From assembly GCA_051453625.1 (NCBI GenBank), contig JBOZIK010000001.1, positions 281,845,293-281,909,292 on the forward strand: DNA of 64,000 nucleotides, read 5' to 3'. Each line of letters starts with the position of its first letter. The stretch's first letter is position 1. The notes under the pieces are model-generated. The model saw only the letters and a list, made by a program, of their open reading frames with translations, did not search any database and was not told the origin of the DNA. The position numbers and the translations under genes were made by a program. The stretch is from Welwitschia mirabilis (lineage: Eukaryota > Gnetophyta > Gnetopsida > Welwitschiales). Of this stretch, positions 36,931 to 48,133 are shown piece by piece.

Positions 36931-37030
36931 NNNNNNNNNNNNNNNNNNNNNNNNNNNNNNNNNNNNNNNNNNNNNNNNNNNNNNNNNNNNNNNNNNNNNN
37001 NNNNNNNNNNNNNNNNNNNNNNNNNNNNNN
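36931..37030. other. 100-N gap inside D left LTR region
   Basis: Exactly 100 N. The left edge is LTR sequence and the right edge is an unrelated repeat array, so real sequence is missing or two loci were joined here. Confidence 0.95.
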
Positions 37031-37760
37031 TATTAAACTTAATAGAACTCAATGTTGCACTCTTAGAAGATTGAAATCACACTTCTAAGGCTAATGTTGC
37101 ATTTGATAAAAATTAATATTACACTCCTAGAAGGCCAACATCACACTTTGAAGGCTAACATCACACTCTAGAGGCCAATGTTACACTTGGTTCCATAAAG
37201 TTCGATGGCATACTCTATAGCTCCCTGAAGGCCAATGTTAACTTTAAAGGTTGACATCATACTCTAAAGGCTAACATCATACTTGGTTCTATAAAGTCCA
37301 ATGTCACACTATGTAACCCTTCAAAGGTTGACATGACACTCTAAAGGCTGATGTCACACTTGGTCTTATAAGGTTTAATGTCATACTTTGAAGTCCCTTG
37401 AAGGCTGACGTCACACTTTAAAGCTCCAATATCACACTTGAAAAGTCAATGTCACACTTGCCTCCACTAGGCTTAGACTCCACTACTAATTCTCAAAAAT
37501 TACCTCTTTTACTTATTGATGTAAAAAGCTCCATCATCATACTTGATGGTTTAACATTACACTTGGATACCGGATGTTGCACTTGAGTGCCCAACATTAC
37601 ACTTATGCCCCAAATGCATTTATCATCCCTAGCACTACTCAAGATGATCTAGAATTCCTTCAAAATATTTGATGTTACACATGAGTACTTGACATTGTAC
37701 TTAGTGCAAATAGGTATCAGATGTCACACTTGGATGTCTAATTTTACACCTATATGTTCA
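37031..37760 (+). repeat. Irregular array of short repeats with ATGTCACACTT core
   Basis: About thirty imperfect copies of a word like AATGTCACACTT or CAACATCACACTT, usually introduced by AAGGCC or AAGGCT and spaced irregularly by 15-30 bp. Larger repeats containing TTGGTTCTATAAAGTCCAAT recur three times (about 37190, 37270 and 37355). It is not part of the AB/D LTR consensus. No protein frame stays open through it. Confidence 0.75.
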
Positions 37761-38024
37761 ATAATGCCCAAATCTCCACTTGATAGTTGAGATCCCCATA
37801 AGCAAGGTTTTTATAGCAACTACTAAAAAATTGCCCCTCCTAACTATTTTTTTAACTACTAGGTGGTTATAGATATCTAACTACTATAACAATGCTATAA
37901 AAAAAGGTAATACCACTAGGAAGAAGAGAATAGGTAAAGTTCACTTATAGAATAAGGTAAGAGAAACAACACTACTAACATGAACAGAAGCTTCAAGGCT
38001 CATAATGGGGCATGAAACTGATAA
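37761..38024. other. Segment between repeat array and LTR fragment
   Basis: No gene. It ends where D-type LTR sequence starts again. Confidence 0.4.
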
Positions 38025-38955
38025 ATAACCTTTTAATGTAGGATGACATCCCCTCTATCATCTCCATAATAGTTAGGATGAAAACTATTTTTCTATGGTC
38101 AGAAAGAATTATCTTTGTAATGGGATAAGTGACCCATTTGGGATATTAGGGTTTCTTTTCCAAATTCTAGGATTGAGTTTCTAGAACCTTAACATAAAAA
38201 TATAAATACCCTTCTCCTCCTTTATTTCTGTTTCCATTTTTTAATACCTAATATACTCTTGATGGAAGATTGAAGGATACGAGGTCCACCTAGTGGCTAC
38301 AAAAAGGAGTTTCCTTGGTGTTATACTGAGTCTCTTCCATTAAGGTGATACTATTTTATTGTAAGTAAATGTAAAGATTCTTGAATTAATTAAATTACTT
38401 TTTGAATCAATACAATTGCTATTTTCATTTCACTTCTATGTATGCCTTTTATGGCTTACATTGATCATAGTTTAAAGTGATAATTTTATGATTTATCTAG
38501 ATCATAAGGGCAACCTTTATTAAGGTTAACCTTGATTAGTATTATATCTGCATTACATTTTCATTTCATTTTGTATTGCATTCCTTATTCTACTTGGTAT
38601 ATTTCATAGTTCATAATGGTTAGGAGAAAGTTGACTATTCTTCTTAATTGATATAAGTCATAGAAAGCTAGTTCTTATGATAGAAGAATTAGGAACCAAA
38701 TATAATTCATTCCATTTTCATTTGCATTTCATATCAATTTACATTACATTTCATTTACTTTATTATTTACTTTTATTTATTAAAATATAAAAAGCTAAAA
38801 ATTCCTTTGAAAATTAATTCTTTAACTCTAAGCCTAGCATCTTCATTAGGATTATGAAATTTGAGAGAACTCCAATCTATACTAGCATGTGTTTTTCTGC
38901 AAGTTATTTGATTTATAAATTTATTTAAAGGACTTTAAGATTGCATAAATTCACA
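38025..38955 (+). repeat. 3' part of D left LTR, up to the primer site
   Basis: Aligns with 44325-45202 of the right LTR, including the TATA box (38201-38208), and then extends about 55 bases further to the end TAAATTCACA. The first 170 bases overlap in LTR coordinates with the end of 36325-36930, so two LTR copies or an internal duplication exist on this side. Confidence 0.8.
38201..38208 (+). promoter_or_regulatory. TATA box of D 5' LTR
   Basis: TATAAATA followed by CCCTTCTCCTCC, conserved with 44506-44514. Confidence 0.6.
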
Positions 38956-38966
38956 CTGTACCATTT

Positions 38967-38985
38967 TGATGCCATTGTCGAGAAA
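38967..38985 (+). other. Primer-binding site of element D, tRNA-Asp type
   Basis: TGATGCCATTGTCGAGAAA lies 11 bases after the LTR end. It aligns with the TGGCGCCGTTGCCGGGGA class of sites with transition decay. The same decayed word occurs in AB at 50029-50046. Confidence 0.75.
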
Positions 38986-39767
38986 GGCTATAAGGAGTTG
39001 GAGAATTGTCATTAACTAGATAACTATCTTAAATTTCTAGTTTAAGTTATTTATTTGAATTAGTACTATATTTTTAGTATAACATAGAATAGGTTTATTT
39101 AGCAAATTTTATTTTCCATAATTTTTAGGATCATTATGACAACATTAGACATGACAATTCTAAAATTTTAAAATTAGTTTTTGTTTTTGTAATTTTTTCT
39201 TTTGTTTTAGTTTAGTAATAAAATTTATTGTCATCTTCTCTGTCATCTCCATGATAGCCTAGATGATAGTCTAATTTTTTATTTTTTGTAATATTTTTCT
39301 TAATATAGATTTTTATTACTGTGATTATTATACTTCCTGTCATTTCCATGACTAGGTAGATGATGGTCTGTTATTTTTGTTTTTTTTTTCTTTTTACTAT
39401 CTGAGCATATAGAGATATGGTGAATTATGCTAGAAAGACAAAATATCAGAGGGAGTAAAACTTGATTTAAGTATTAGAGAAGGATTATTCTGCTTCGAGT
39501 AAAATTCAGATATGCACATCAAAGGTACACAAGTTTCAAGAATTTTGTTTCTCTAATTTTAGACTTAGAATTTTCCTTTTCCTTTATTAATTATTTTTAT
39601 GATAGTTAAAATAGATCATAATTTCACATCTTTTAAAGTGTTAAGAACTAATACTTTTGACAAAAAAATTAAACATCCAAGAGAGGAAAACTTGATCTTC
39701 ATTATGTACTTATCTTCTTTACCATATTGAAATAAAATTTTCTTAGTCTATTCTTCCTAATCACTTC
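38986..39767 (+). other. Leader of element D
   Basis: No coding. It contains two copies of the TGTCATnTCCATGA dispersed motif (about 39240 and 39340). Confidence 0.4.
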
Positions 39768-41310
39768 AATGAATAGAGATAAAAGGACCATTGGGGAACT
39801 TCCTGATGAAAGAAAGAGAAACTTGAAAAACTCTAAGGATAATAATAAGCAACACTTCAAGAGATCTTTGCAGAAAGGAGGAGAAACATTAAAGATTCTG
39901 AGGTTTATAATGATCAAATATTTTAACAAGTTTTTGCAAGAGGAATAATAACACAAAGTGCCATTAAGAGTAGGAATTAAACCCTTCCTCTTTTTGATAT
40001 TCTTATTATTTCTCCTATTCTTTTCAAATCTTATATAAAAATAACAATGAAGATTTTCCATATTTTAGGGATTTCACCTCATTTAGATAAACTTCTAATA
40101 ATTTCTTTTATTAATTGCAACCATCTCCTATGCATACTATGAAGAAAAACCATCTTTCATGATCTTATACAAGGAAGAAAATAATCCATTAAAAGAAAAG
40201 ATTGAAAAAATAATGAAAAACCAAGAAAACATCAACAAGAACCTAGTAAAATTAATTAAAATCTTACAATAAAAATTATTGCAAAATTAAGACTCTTTGA
40301 CAAAATAACATCCTCAAAACTATTATACTTCATTATACATTGAGGAAAATGAGGAAAACTTAGACATAAATGATGATAATTCTTGCTTTCAACTTGAAGA
40401 TAAAATTATGGATCAAACTTTAACATCCTACTCATTTGAAGATAAGCAAAGAAGAAATAATAATAACACAACTAAATATTTTAACAAGTTGGACGAGGAT
40501 GATCATTTATTAGATGATGATATTGAGATATTAGATTATATTCCTATCATTTATTTATTGTTAGATAATCGAGATGAGTAACTAGTCATGAAAAAACTAA
40601 AAACTTTCTAATCAATGATGAAGATGACACTCTTATTTATCTTAATAATCTTTTCGATGATCTAATAAATTAGAAAATAAAAGCCATATTAAACATGAGA
40701 AGGGAGATATAATAATCAATAATAATGAGAAAAGTGAAGCAACTACCTGACAAGATAATGATAAAGAAAATAGTAAAGAAACTGAATACAATAAAAGACC
40801 CCTAGAGATACATTCAAATTTCATAGAGGATAGACTTGTTCTTTCTACCCATAGTTCTACATCCTTTTCACTTATTCCTTCCTGTGCAACTTCAAAATAC
40901 ATTCCTCCATCCATGTCTACATCTACTTCTACTTCCATTTGTACTTCCACTTCTACATTATCTTATGACCTTGATAATGATAATCTTTTTTCATCTCTTT
41001 CAATTACACCTTCATATAATTCTCAAGGTCATGTTCCTTTTCTTTATTCTCATAATACCCATCATTTAAAAGAGTCTATTTCTCCTATCTCTTAATCTCT
41101 TTATTTTAAAAATTCATATAATCCTCAAAGTAATAATATTTCTTTTTTTACCAAGTCCACTTTAGCTTTTGCTTTTAATGATTATTCTTTTCAAAAGTTT
41201 GACTTGAATTATCTTAGAATTTTGAATTGGGATAAGCCTTATCTTCTTGATAATAAGCCATGCTTAGAGTTGAATTTTAAGAAGCTCCTTAATCTCATTT
41301 AACTTTCTCA
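39768..41310 (+). pseudogene. Unrecognised broken ORF of element D
   Basis: In shifting plus frames, protein-like pieces occur in a row: a basic start around MNRDKRTIGELPDERKR (39768), a lysine-rich heptad-like stretch KEKIEKIMKNQENINKN (about 40192-40240), an acidic stretch with LDEDDHLLDDDIEILDY (about 40489-40540), a Ser/Thr-rich stretch with STSTSTSICTSTST (40913 on), then WDKPYLLDNKPCLELNF (about 41230-41280). No gag, zinc knuckle or pol motif is present. The basic, coiled-coil, acidic and low-complexity composition hints at a structural protein, but I do not recognise the family. The last open piece has a stop at 41093-41095. Minus-strand frames over the same DNA are shadows. Confidence 0.45.
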
Positions 41311-42159
41311 AAAGCCCGTAAAACCTTCTTAGCTTTATTTTTTGAGTAATACCTTGGATTAATTATATAATGATACTCATGATTTATACTATTTTCATAA
41401 GAGATTATTTGTCAATGAAATTTATCATTTCTTTATATCTTATTTCAATTTTGAAAATTATGCTATTAAAGTTTTATCATTTTACTTTCTTTATCTTTAA
41501 TTTATTTTACTCCAAAATGATTGCATACATTTTATGTTTTATCAATTGGTTTCTATTTAGTCTGGCCCTTTTTTTTTTGTAAAATATAATACCCAAGTGC
41601 ACTTTTTACATAAATAGTTTAACTTCTTAATGATTAGGTCCTTATCTTTTAGAAAAGGTACATCTTAAAATGGCTCNNNNNNNNNNNNNNNNNNNNNNNN
41701 NNNNNNNNNNNNNNNNNNNNNNNNNNNNNNNNNNNNNNNNNNNNNNNNNNNNNNNNNNNNNNNNNNNNNNNNNNNNNNNNNNNNNNNNNNNNNNNNNNNN
41801 NNNNNNNNNNNNNNNNNNNNNNNNNNNNNNNNNNNNNNNNNNNNNNNNNNNNNNNNNNNNNNNNNNNNNNNNNNNNNNNNNNNNNNNNNNNNNNNNNNNN
41901 NNNNNNNNNNNNNNNNNNNNNNNNNNNNNNNNNNNNNNNNNNNNNNNNNNNNNNNNNNNNNNNNNNNNNNNNNNNNNNNNNNNNNNNNNNNNNNNNNNNN
42001 NNNNNNNNNNNNNNNNNGGTATGAGCAATAGTTGTTTTATCATTTGTTTTCCTTATTATTCATCTCATCATTTTACTTTTATCCTTATGAGTATTTGATC
42101 ATGTGAATTTAAAAGAAAAAAAGAAACAAAGAAAGAAAAGAAATAAATGCTATGCTCTT
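41311..42159 (+). other. D interior with 341-N gap (41677-42017)
   Basis: The known bases around the gap are T-rich with no recognisable domain. Frames that span the gap consist mostly of unknown residues and are not genes. A missing pol domain could not fit in 341 bases, if the gap size is right. Confidence 0.6.
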
Positions 42160-43892
42160 TCATGTTATATCTTAAAACATGGCCCCCATGATGTCCTATC
42201 GTAAGCAAATATTCTAAAGAGGGCTCTTTGATAGTACGATATGGTAGCTATGAAAAATCATTAGGGGGTCAGTTGGCCATGCTGTGTGAGACCTTACTCC
42301 TTTGATAAGGGTTGCACTCCCTTATCATAAAATATACTTAGAGGCTACAAGATCAATGATGTTCTTGGTATCATCAAAGGCATTATTTTTTTTCTAGAAT
42401 TGTTGTATTTACTTATTTATAGTACTTCCACATGATTATCTTACTTTTTTTAGATTATAGTGTTTTTTTGAGATGATAGCTTGTAAGTTTCTATTTTAAT
42501 ATCTTTTTATCTTATCATTCATTATTTGATAACATTAGACATGTTTAACATTGTCATAATCATTATCTATTCTAACAGAATTTTATGAATTTTTACATTA
42601 TGTAATGTATCATTATCAGGTGATTTTATGATTTCTACCAAGGGACGTTTCTAGGGTGGAATTTTGGGCAGGTAAGCAATCTTCTTCATGTATTCTTTCT
42701 TAGTTGTTTTGTTTGGATTTTTCAAAGTCATTATTATATCTTTTTCCAAATAATAATTAAGACTTGACCATTTGGTAGTTTTATAGTTGTCTTTTTATTT
42801 TCACTCATAGTTTTTTTTATAAGGATTGTTTTTCTTTTAAGATTTTTTAATTGATACATTCCTTTCACTTTGATTGAGGTATTTCTTTTATGCTCATGTT
42901 TTTGTATTTTGTTTTTGTTTTTACCTACATTCACTTATGACATCTTGAATACTTATGGAGTTTGAGATACATTTAAGAAATACTTTTGAGCATTAATTCC
43001 TTCTACTTCATACATTATTATGGTCTCCTATGTCTCTTTCCTTATGATCATGTTTTTTAGGTTAAATTCTTCACTTTCTACCTTTCTTTTGTTGTTCTGC
43101 TTCTTTTCCACTATTTGCTTACTATCAGACTTTTTTGGATTTTTCCTAATCTATCCAAACATCTTATTTTAAACAATTTCATCTCACATTTGTCATTTCC
43201 ATGACATAAGAATGATACTCATTCTTTTTAGTTTGGGCAATCTGGGATGTCTTACTTTTCCTATGGGTGCAGGACACCTCTTCAAGCTTTTTGCTCAGAT
43301 ATTAAATAATAATGTACAATTGTTAAATTTAAAAGGATTATTTTGAAATTTTATGATACATATTTATGATGAGTTATTTGGATATGATTTTATGTTATCT
43401 GAATAAATTTCATGGACTTTATTTAGCAAGAGCACAATAGCAAACTTACTAATTTTGTGATAGCTATGTTTTAGATCATCTAAAGGAAAAAAAATGCCAT
43501 GACTACTCTTTTATTTTTTCCTTGTAGAAAACATTAATGAAATTTTCTTTCATCATTCTTTGATATTATTACTACTTAAATATTACACATTAGTTTCAGC
43601 ATTACTTTCTCGAATTATACTTACACATTATCATTTTTTGAACTATCATTATTACATTTTATAATTTGTTATGTTTATGACTTTTATTTATTATATTATG
43701 ATGTGTTTAATTAGGGGGCTTATGAATACATCAGTAATTATGTTAGTTAATGGTTTTTTATTATCTCTTGTTGCATGTTAAAATTGAACTCAAATCCATT
43801 TTTTCTAATTGATGATTATCTTAGTCAAATTGGCTCATAATATAGTTGATTGCCTACTTTGTTAGGGACTAATAAGACTAAGTAGAGGGCTA
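42160..43892 (+). other. 3' non-coding region of element D, conserved with AB and C
   Basis: Contains a GTACGATATGGTAGCTATG word (about 42232-42252) and downstream blocks also found in AB 32468-34150 and, in part, in C 51297-51430. It ends with AGTAGAGGGC before the 3' LTR, a plausible polypurine tract. Confidence 0.7.
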
Positions 43893-45205
43893 TGTTATCA
43901 TGATAATTGGTAGAAATGTGATGGTGTATTTGAAGTAATTTTATAGGACATTTATATAGGTATGGACAAAATTTTGATGATTATAGAGAGTCAATGAGAT
44001 GATCATGAAAACACATAATTCTTAGCATAATTGGAGCCATTTCAGGCATGATTTAGTATTAGTATGTTGGAGGAAGATTAATGATGAAGAAGGCTGATTT
44101 ACTTTACTTAAGAGGCTTTAGAAGGGAGTCATCCCAACTATCGTCCCCATGATAAAGGCGATGATAGCACTGTATTAACCTATTGTAATAGCAATTTTGA
44201 CTAGAGCTTAAAGTCAATGAGGCACCTTTTTAGAGGAGGTATCATTTCTATTATCTTTCCCATGACATAAGGGATGATGACACATTTAGAGATAACTATA
44301 GGGCTTATTATGGAGCCAGAAGTTGATTAATTATCTATTATTGAGGTGTATTATCCCCATTGTTGTCCCTACAATAGTCAGGATGATAATTGTTTTATAT
44401 ATATGGGACTCAATTACCTTGTAATGGAGTCATATGTCATACTTTAGCTACTAGGGTTTTTTCATTGAATTCTAGGATTACATTTCTAGAAATTCCAACA
44501 TAAAACTATAAATACCTCTCTTGTGCTTACTTCCAATTCATTTTTTGTATCTAATATGCTTGTGATAGAAGATTGAAAGATAAAAGGTTTATCCCAAACT
44601 ACAGAAAGGAGTTTCGTTGGTGTTAGGCTATGTCTCTTTCATTAAGGTGTTGTTATTCTATTGTACGTGGATTAAAAATTCTTGAATTAATCCAAATAAT
44701 CTTTGAATCAATACAATTTCTATTTCCATTTCAATTATGTGTATGTCCCTTATGGTTTGCATTGATCATAGTTTAAAGTAACAATTATATGACTTATCTA
44801 GATCATATGGCCAATCTTTATTAAGGTTGACCTTGATTAGTATTAGATTTGCATTACATTTTCATTTAATTTTACATTGTATTCCTTATTGCACTTGGTA
44901 TATCTCATAGTTCATATTGCTTAGGAATAAGTTGAGTACTCTTCTTAATTGATCTAAATTATAGAGAGCTAGTTCTTGTGATAGAAGAATTAGAAACCAA
45001 ATAGAATTTTTTCCCTTTATATTTGAATTTTATGTTCAATTACATTGCATTTCATTTAATTTTTTATTTACTTTCAGTTATTAAAAGATAAAATACTGAA
45101 AATAACTTTGAAAATTAATTTTCTAACTCTCAGCCTAGTGCATTCATTGAGATTACGACATTTGAATGAACTCCCATCTATACTAGCATGTGTTTTTCTA
45201 CAATA
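43893..45205 (+). repeat. 3' LTR of element D, end shortened
   Basis: Starts TGTTATCATGATAATTGG and aligns with 36325-36930 and 38025-38955. It stops at TTTTTCTACA, about 55 bp short of the left LTR end. TATA box at 44506-44514. Confidence 0.85.
44506..44514 (+). promoter_or_regulatory. TATA box of D 3' LTR
   Basis: CTATAAATA followed by CCTCTC, the same word as in the other AB/D-type LTRs. Confidence 0.6.
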
Positions 45206-45210
45206 ATTTA
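45206..45210. repeat. Probable target-site duplication of element D, right (ATTTA)
   Basis: Pairs with GTTTA at 36320-36324. The match is imperfect, so it is tentative. Confidence 0.45.
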
Positions 45211-46100
45211 GAAGAATTTTTTTTCTTAAGTGTATCAAATGTAAATTAACATAAATTATTCTAATCAAATTTAACATTTTTTGGAGTAATGAATAAAGGG
45301 GTTTATAAATTTTAGCATAACCATGAATAAAACAATGATAAAAACTAGCACAACCAGGAAGTAATATAACTTATTTGATATTGATTAGAGGGCTAAGGTT
45401 TTTAATGATATAAAATTTTGTAGGGCCCATCTTAATCCCTCCCTTCAAAATGTGGTGATCTAAAATAATTATATATCTAAGAAGAAGGAAACTTTTTTTT
45501 CAACTCAAATGTAGTCCACTCTGTATACATCTATCCAAGAATTTCTCTACTCCTTTTATGGTTTATTCAAAGATTTCACCAAATATAGAGAAGTCATCCA
45601 TAAAGATTTTAATAGAATCCTCTATCATATCAAAAAGGATCCTCATCATTACTTGTTGAAAAGTTCTAGGGGCATTACGAAGTCCAAAGGGAATTTACTA
45701 AATGTAAAGATTCCAAAGGGTGAGGTAAAGGTTGTTTTGGCTTTGTGTTCACTTGCTATACAAACTTGATTATAGCCACTATACCATCAAGAAAATAATA
45801 GTATACATGACCTTAGATTCTATTAACTACTTGATTAAAAATGGGTAAAGTACGATTATCCTTTTTAGTGACTTCATTAAGTTTTTCCAAAATCAATGCA
45901 TATTTTTCATTTTCCACTCTTTTTTAGAACTACTGTCAAAGGGCTAACTGATTTACTATAGGATATAGCATATATGATTCTAACATCTATAAGTTTAATA
46001 ATTTCATATTTAACTATTTGCTTAAGGATTGAGTTAAGCCTTCTTTGGGGTTACCTACTAGGTTTAGCATTATCCTTAAGGTAAGTTTTATTTAGACTAT
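45211..46100 (-). pseudogene. Degenerate reverse transcriptase (element AB), C-terminal edge at element D
   Basis: Minus-strand pieces in order: KYEIIKLIDVRIIYAIS, SPLTVVLKKSGK, a decayed I-C-I-D-F segment, GYNQVCIASEHKAKTTFTSP, PLDFVMPLELF, then an in-frame PFGLRNAPRTFQQVMM-like piece leading to the catalytic box F-M-D-D at 45593-45604 and DFSIFGE. After that comes the thumb, ending in HLRKKILLNY at the edge of D. F-M-D-D in place of Y-x-D-D is normal for plant gypsy RT. The catalytic aspartates are kept, but there are stops before and after. It copied element RNA into cDNA. Confidence 0.9.
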
Positions 46101-46811
46101 GGAAAGAGGAATGGCAGTTAAGTCTTTCTGAGTTCAAGTAAAGCCATATTATTTACAAGTTAAGAGTAAGATCAAGTTGGATTCTTATTGAGGATTAAGA
46201 AAGCCACTTATTATTAGAAGTTTCTTTGGGTTGTTAGATAGAAAAATGTATTTTAAACTTTTAGAAAACTCCTTAAGTTATAAGTTTAACATTTTTAACT
46301 ATCATCCTATCTGTTATGGGGATGATAGACATGGGATAACACTCTATAAAAAGGTTTTCTAGAATGTAAACATGTTAGTATTTATTAAAAGATTCCTCAT
46401 TCTCCTACTGAAAATAGTGTGTTTTAGTTGGGTCTTATAAAGTTGGTTCTTGTAGCATTATCAATCTCTCCTTAGTTGGCTGATGTTATAAACACAAGGT
46501 TGGTTTAAGTTATTATTCTTAGTTAAACTCATCTTCCGTGTTTTTTTTAATAGAATTAAAAACTTGAATGATATACTTCTTATTTTCTATATAACATTTC
46601 ATTATTCTAGTTCATGTGTCGATGATATAATAAGTAATTGCATAAAAGGCTATTTGTAAGAGTAGTGGATAATCTCCATCATGTTCTACCTTAATGATGA
46701 CCACATCTATGGAGTAAAAATATTCCTAAATTTGAATGACTAGGTCCTAGATATTCCCTAATGGTTTCTTAATTAAAGTATCAGCTAATTTTAGGATAAT
46801 TTGTATAGGTT
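46101..46811 (-). other. Decayed linker between AB protease and RT
   Basis: No motif is readable, except a copy of the dispersed ATCAT...GGGGATGATAG motif near 46303-46333. Normal for the variable spacer of Athila-like pol. Confidence 0.4.
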
Positions 46812-47060
46812 CTATTTTATTTTATAACTAGGTCTTTTACATATGTGAAGATGCATGATGTTGACATTAGCTCCTATATCAATTAAAGCTTTTTGAATTC
46901 TTTTATTTTCTTGCAAGGTAATACTCATAGTTATTACTCTAGGATCTTTGAATTTAGAACAGTTTTTAATGATTAAGTTGAATAAGAAAAAAATTGCTAG
47001 GAATGGTATGTTTTTGTTTTTTTTTACTAGGTCTTTCCACAACTTAGAATATTTAGGATC
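46812..47060 (-). pseudogene. Degenerate aspartic protease (element AB)
   Basis: The open piece at 46812-47042 (minus) reads FLAIFFLFNLIIKN, KFKDPRVITMSITL, then QKALIDIGANVNIMHLHICK. The active site D-I-G-A is at 46869-46880, followed by N-V-N-I-M, as in plant Athila/Tat proteases (usually D-L-G-A). The catalytic Asp is intact, but the domain ends early in a stop. It cleaved the polyprotein. Homologous to the C protease at 55021-55293. Confidence 0.88.
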
Positions 47061-47438
47061 TTCTTACAAGAGTGTCCAAAAAGGTAAGATGATGTTTACT
47101 TCTTATGTCAAGGTTTTCAAATTCTCATCAAAGGTAGGATTCATGTTTAACCTATAAAGCCAAGAAGTAGATGATTTATTCCCTTTGTTTTCTTGTGAGA
47201 ATTTTTAGTAGAGGTTTTAGTATGTAATGTTGATGGAAAGTTATATGAGTCCAAAATTTCTACATCATCTTTCTCATTATTATTATTATTATTTTTTTTT
47301 GGAAGTTAAAACCTCATGGGTAGGAGGTATTGTATCATTTTTACTTCTTGTTGTCATCTTCAACTTTTTCTTAACTTTATTTAGATTGGGTAAAGATTAA
47401 GATGAAAGAGACTCTTATGGTTTTTTATTAGTAAGCAT
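47061..47438 (-). other. Gag-protease linker of AB
   Basis: No conserved motif. A TTATTATTATTATT run lies at about 47277-47291. Confidence 0.4.
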
Positions 47439-48133
47439 CATTCATTGAAGCACATTCAATAAATNNNNNNNNNNNNNNNNNNNNNNNNNNNNNNNNNNNN
47501 NNNNNNNNNNNNNNNNNNNNNNNNNNNNNNNNNNNNNNNNNNNNNNNNNNNNNNNNNNNNNNNNNNNNNNNNNNNNNNNNNNNNNNNNNNNNNNNNNNNN
47601 NNNNNNNNNNNNNNNNNNNNNNNNNNNNNNNNNNNNNNNNNNNNNNNNNNNNNNNNNNNNNNNNNNNNNNNNNNNNNNNNNNNNNNNNNNNNNNNNNNNN
47701 NNNNNNNNNNNNNNNNNNNNNNNNNNNNNNNNNNNNNNNNNNNNNNNNNNNNNNNNNNNNNNNNNNNNNNNNNNNNNNNNNNNNNNNNNNNNNNNNNNNN
47801 NNNNNNNNNNNNNNNNNNNNNNNNNNNNNNNNNNNNNNNNNNNNNNNNNNNNNNNNNNNNNNNNNNNNNNNNNNNNNNNNNNNNNNNNNNNNNNNNNNNN
47901 NNNNNNNNNNNNNNNNNNNNNNNNNNNNNNNNNNNNNNNNNNNNNNNNNNNNNNNNNNNNNNNNNNNNNNNNNNNNNNNNNNNNNNNNNNNNNNNNNNNN
48001 NNNNNNNNNNNNNNNNNNNNNNNNNNNNNNNNNNNNNNNNNNNNNNNNNNNNNNNNNNNNNNNNNNNNNNNNNNNNNNNNNNNNNNNNNNNNNNNNNNNN
48101 NNNNNNNCATTCATTGAAGCACATTCACTAAAT
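47439..48133. other. 643-N gap with near-identical 26-bp edges
   Basis: N at 47465-48107. CATTCATTGAAGCACATTCA plus six bases occurs on both sides with one difference (47439-47464 and 48108-48133). Three frames drawn through the gap are artefacts of unknown bases. The hidden part is within AB gag or its linker. Confidence 0.9.

Larger units (their letters stand above)
36325..45205 (+). mobile_element. Non-autonomous plus-strand LTR element (element D) inserted in AB
   Basis: An LTR type shared with AB occurs at the left (36325-36930 and 38025-38955) and right (43893-45205) in plus orientation. A primer site at 38967 fixes the direction. The interior (38967-43892) holds an unrecognised broken ORF (about 39768-41310) and a 3' non-coding region shared with AB. 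There is no protease, RT, RNase H or integrase, though a 341-N gap hides part of the interior. Its insertion cuts AB between RT and RNase H. D probably relied on AB-type proteins. Confidence 0.8.

Noticed and set aside
40836-41069. Leu/His/Phe-rich frame overlapping the D ORF
   Set aside because: It is the shifted reading of the Ser/Thr-rich stretch, and composition favours the other frame.
41642-42098. Frames across the gap in D
   Set aside because: Almost all residues are unknown, and the known ends show no motif.
47428-48124. Three long minus frames
   Set aside because: They consist of gap bases.
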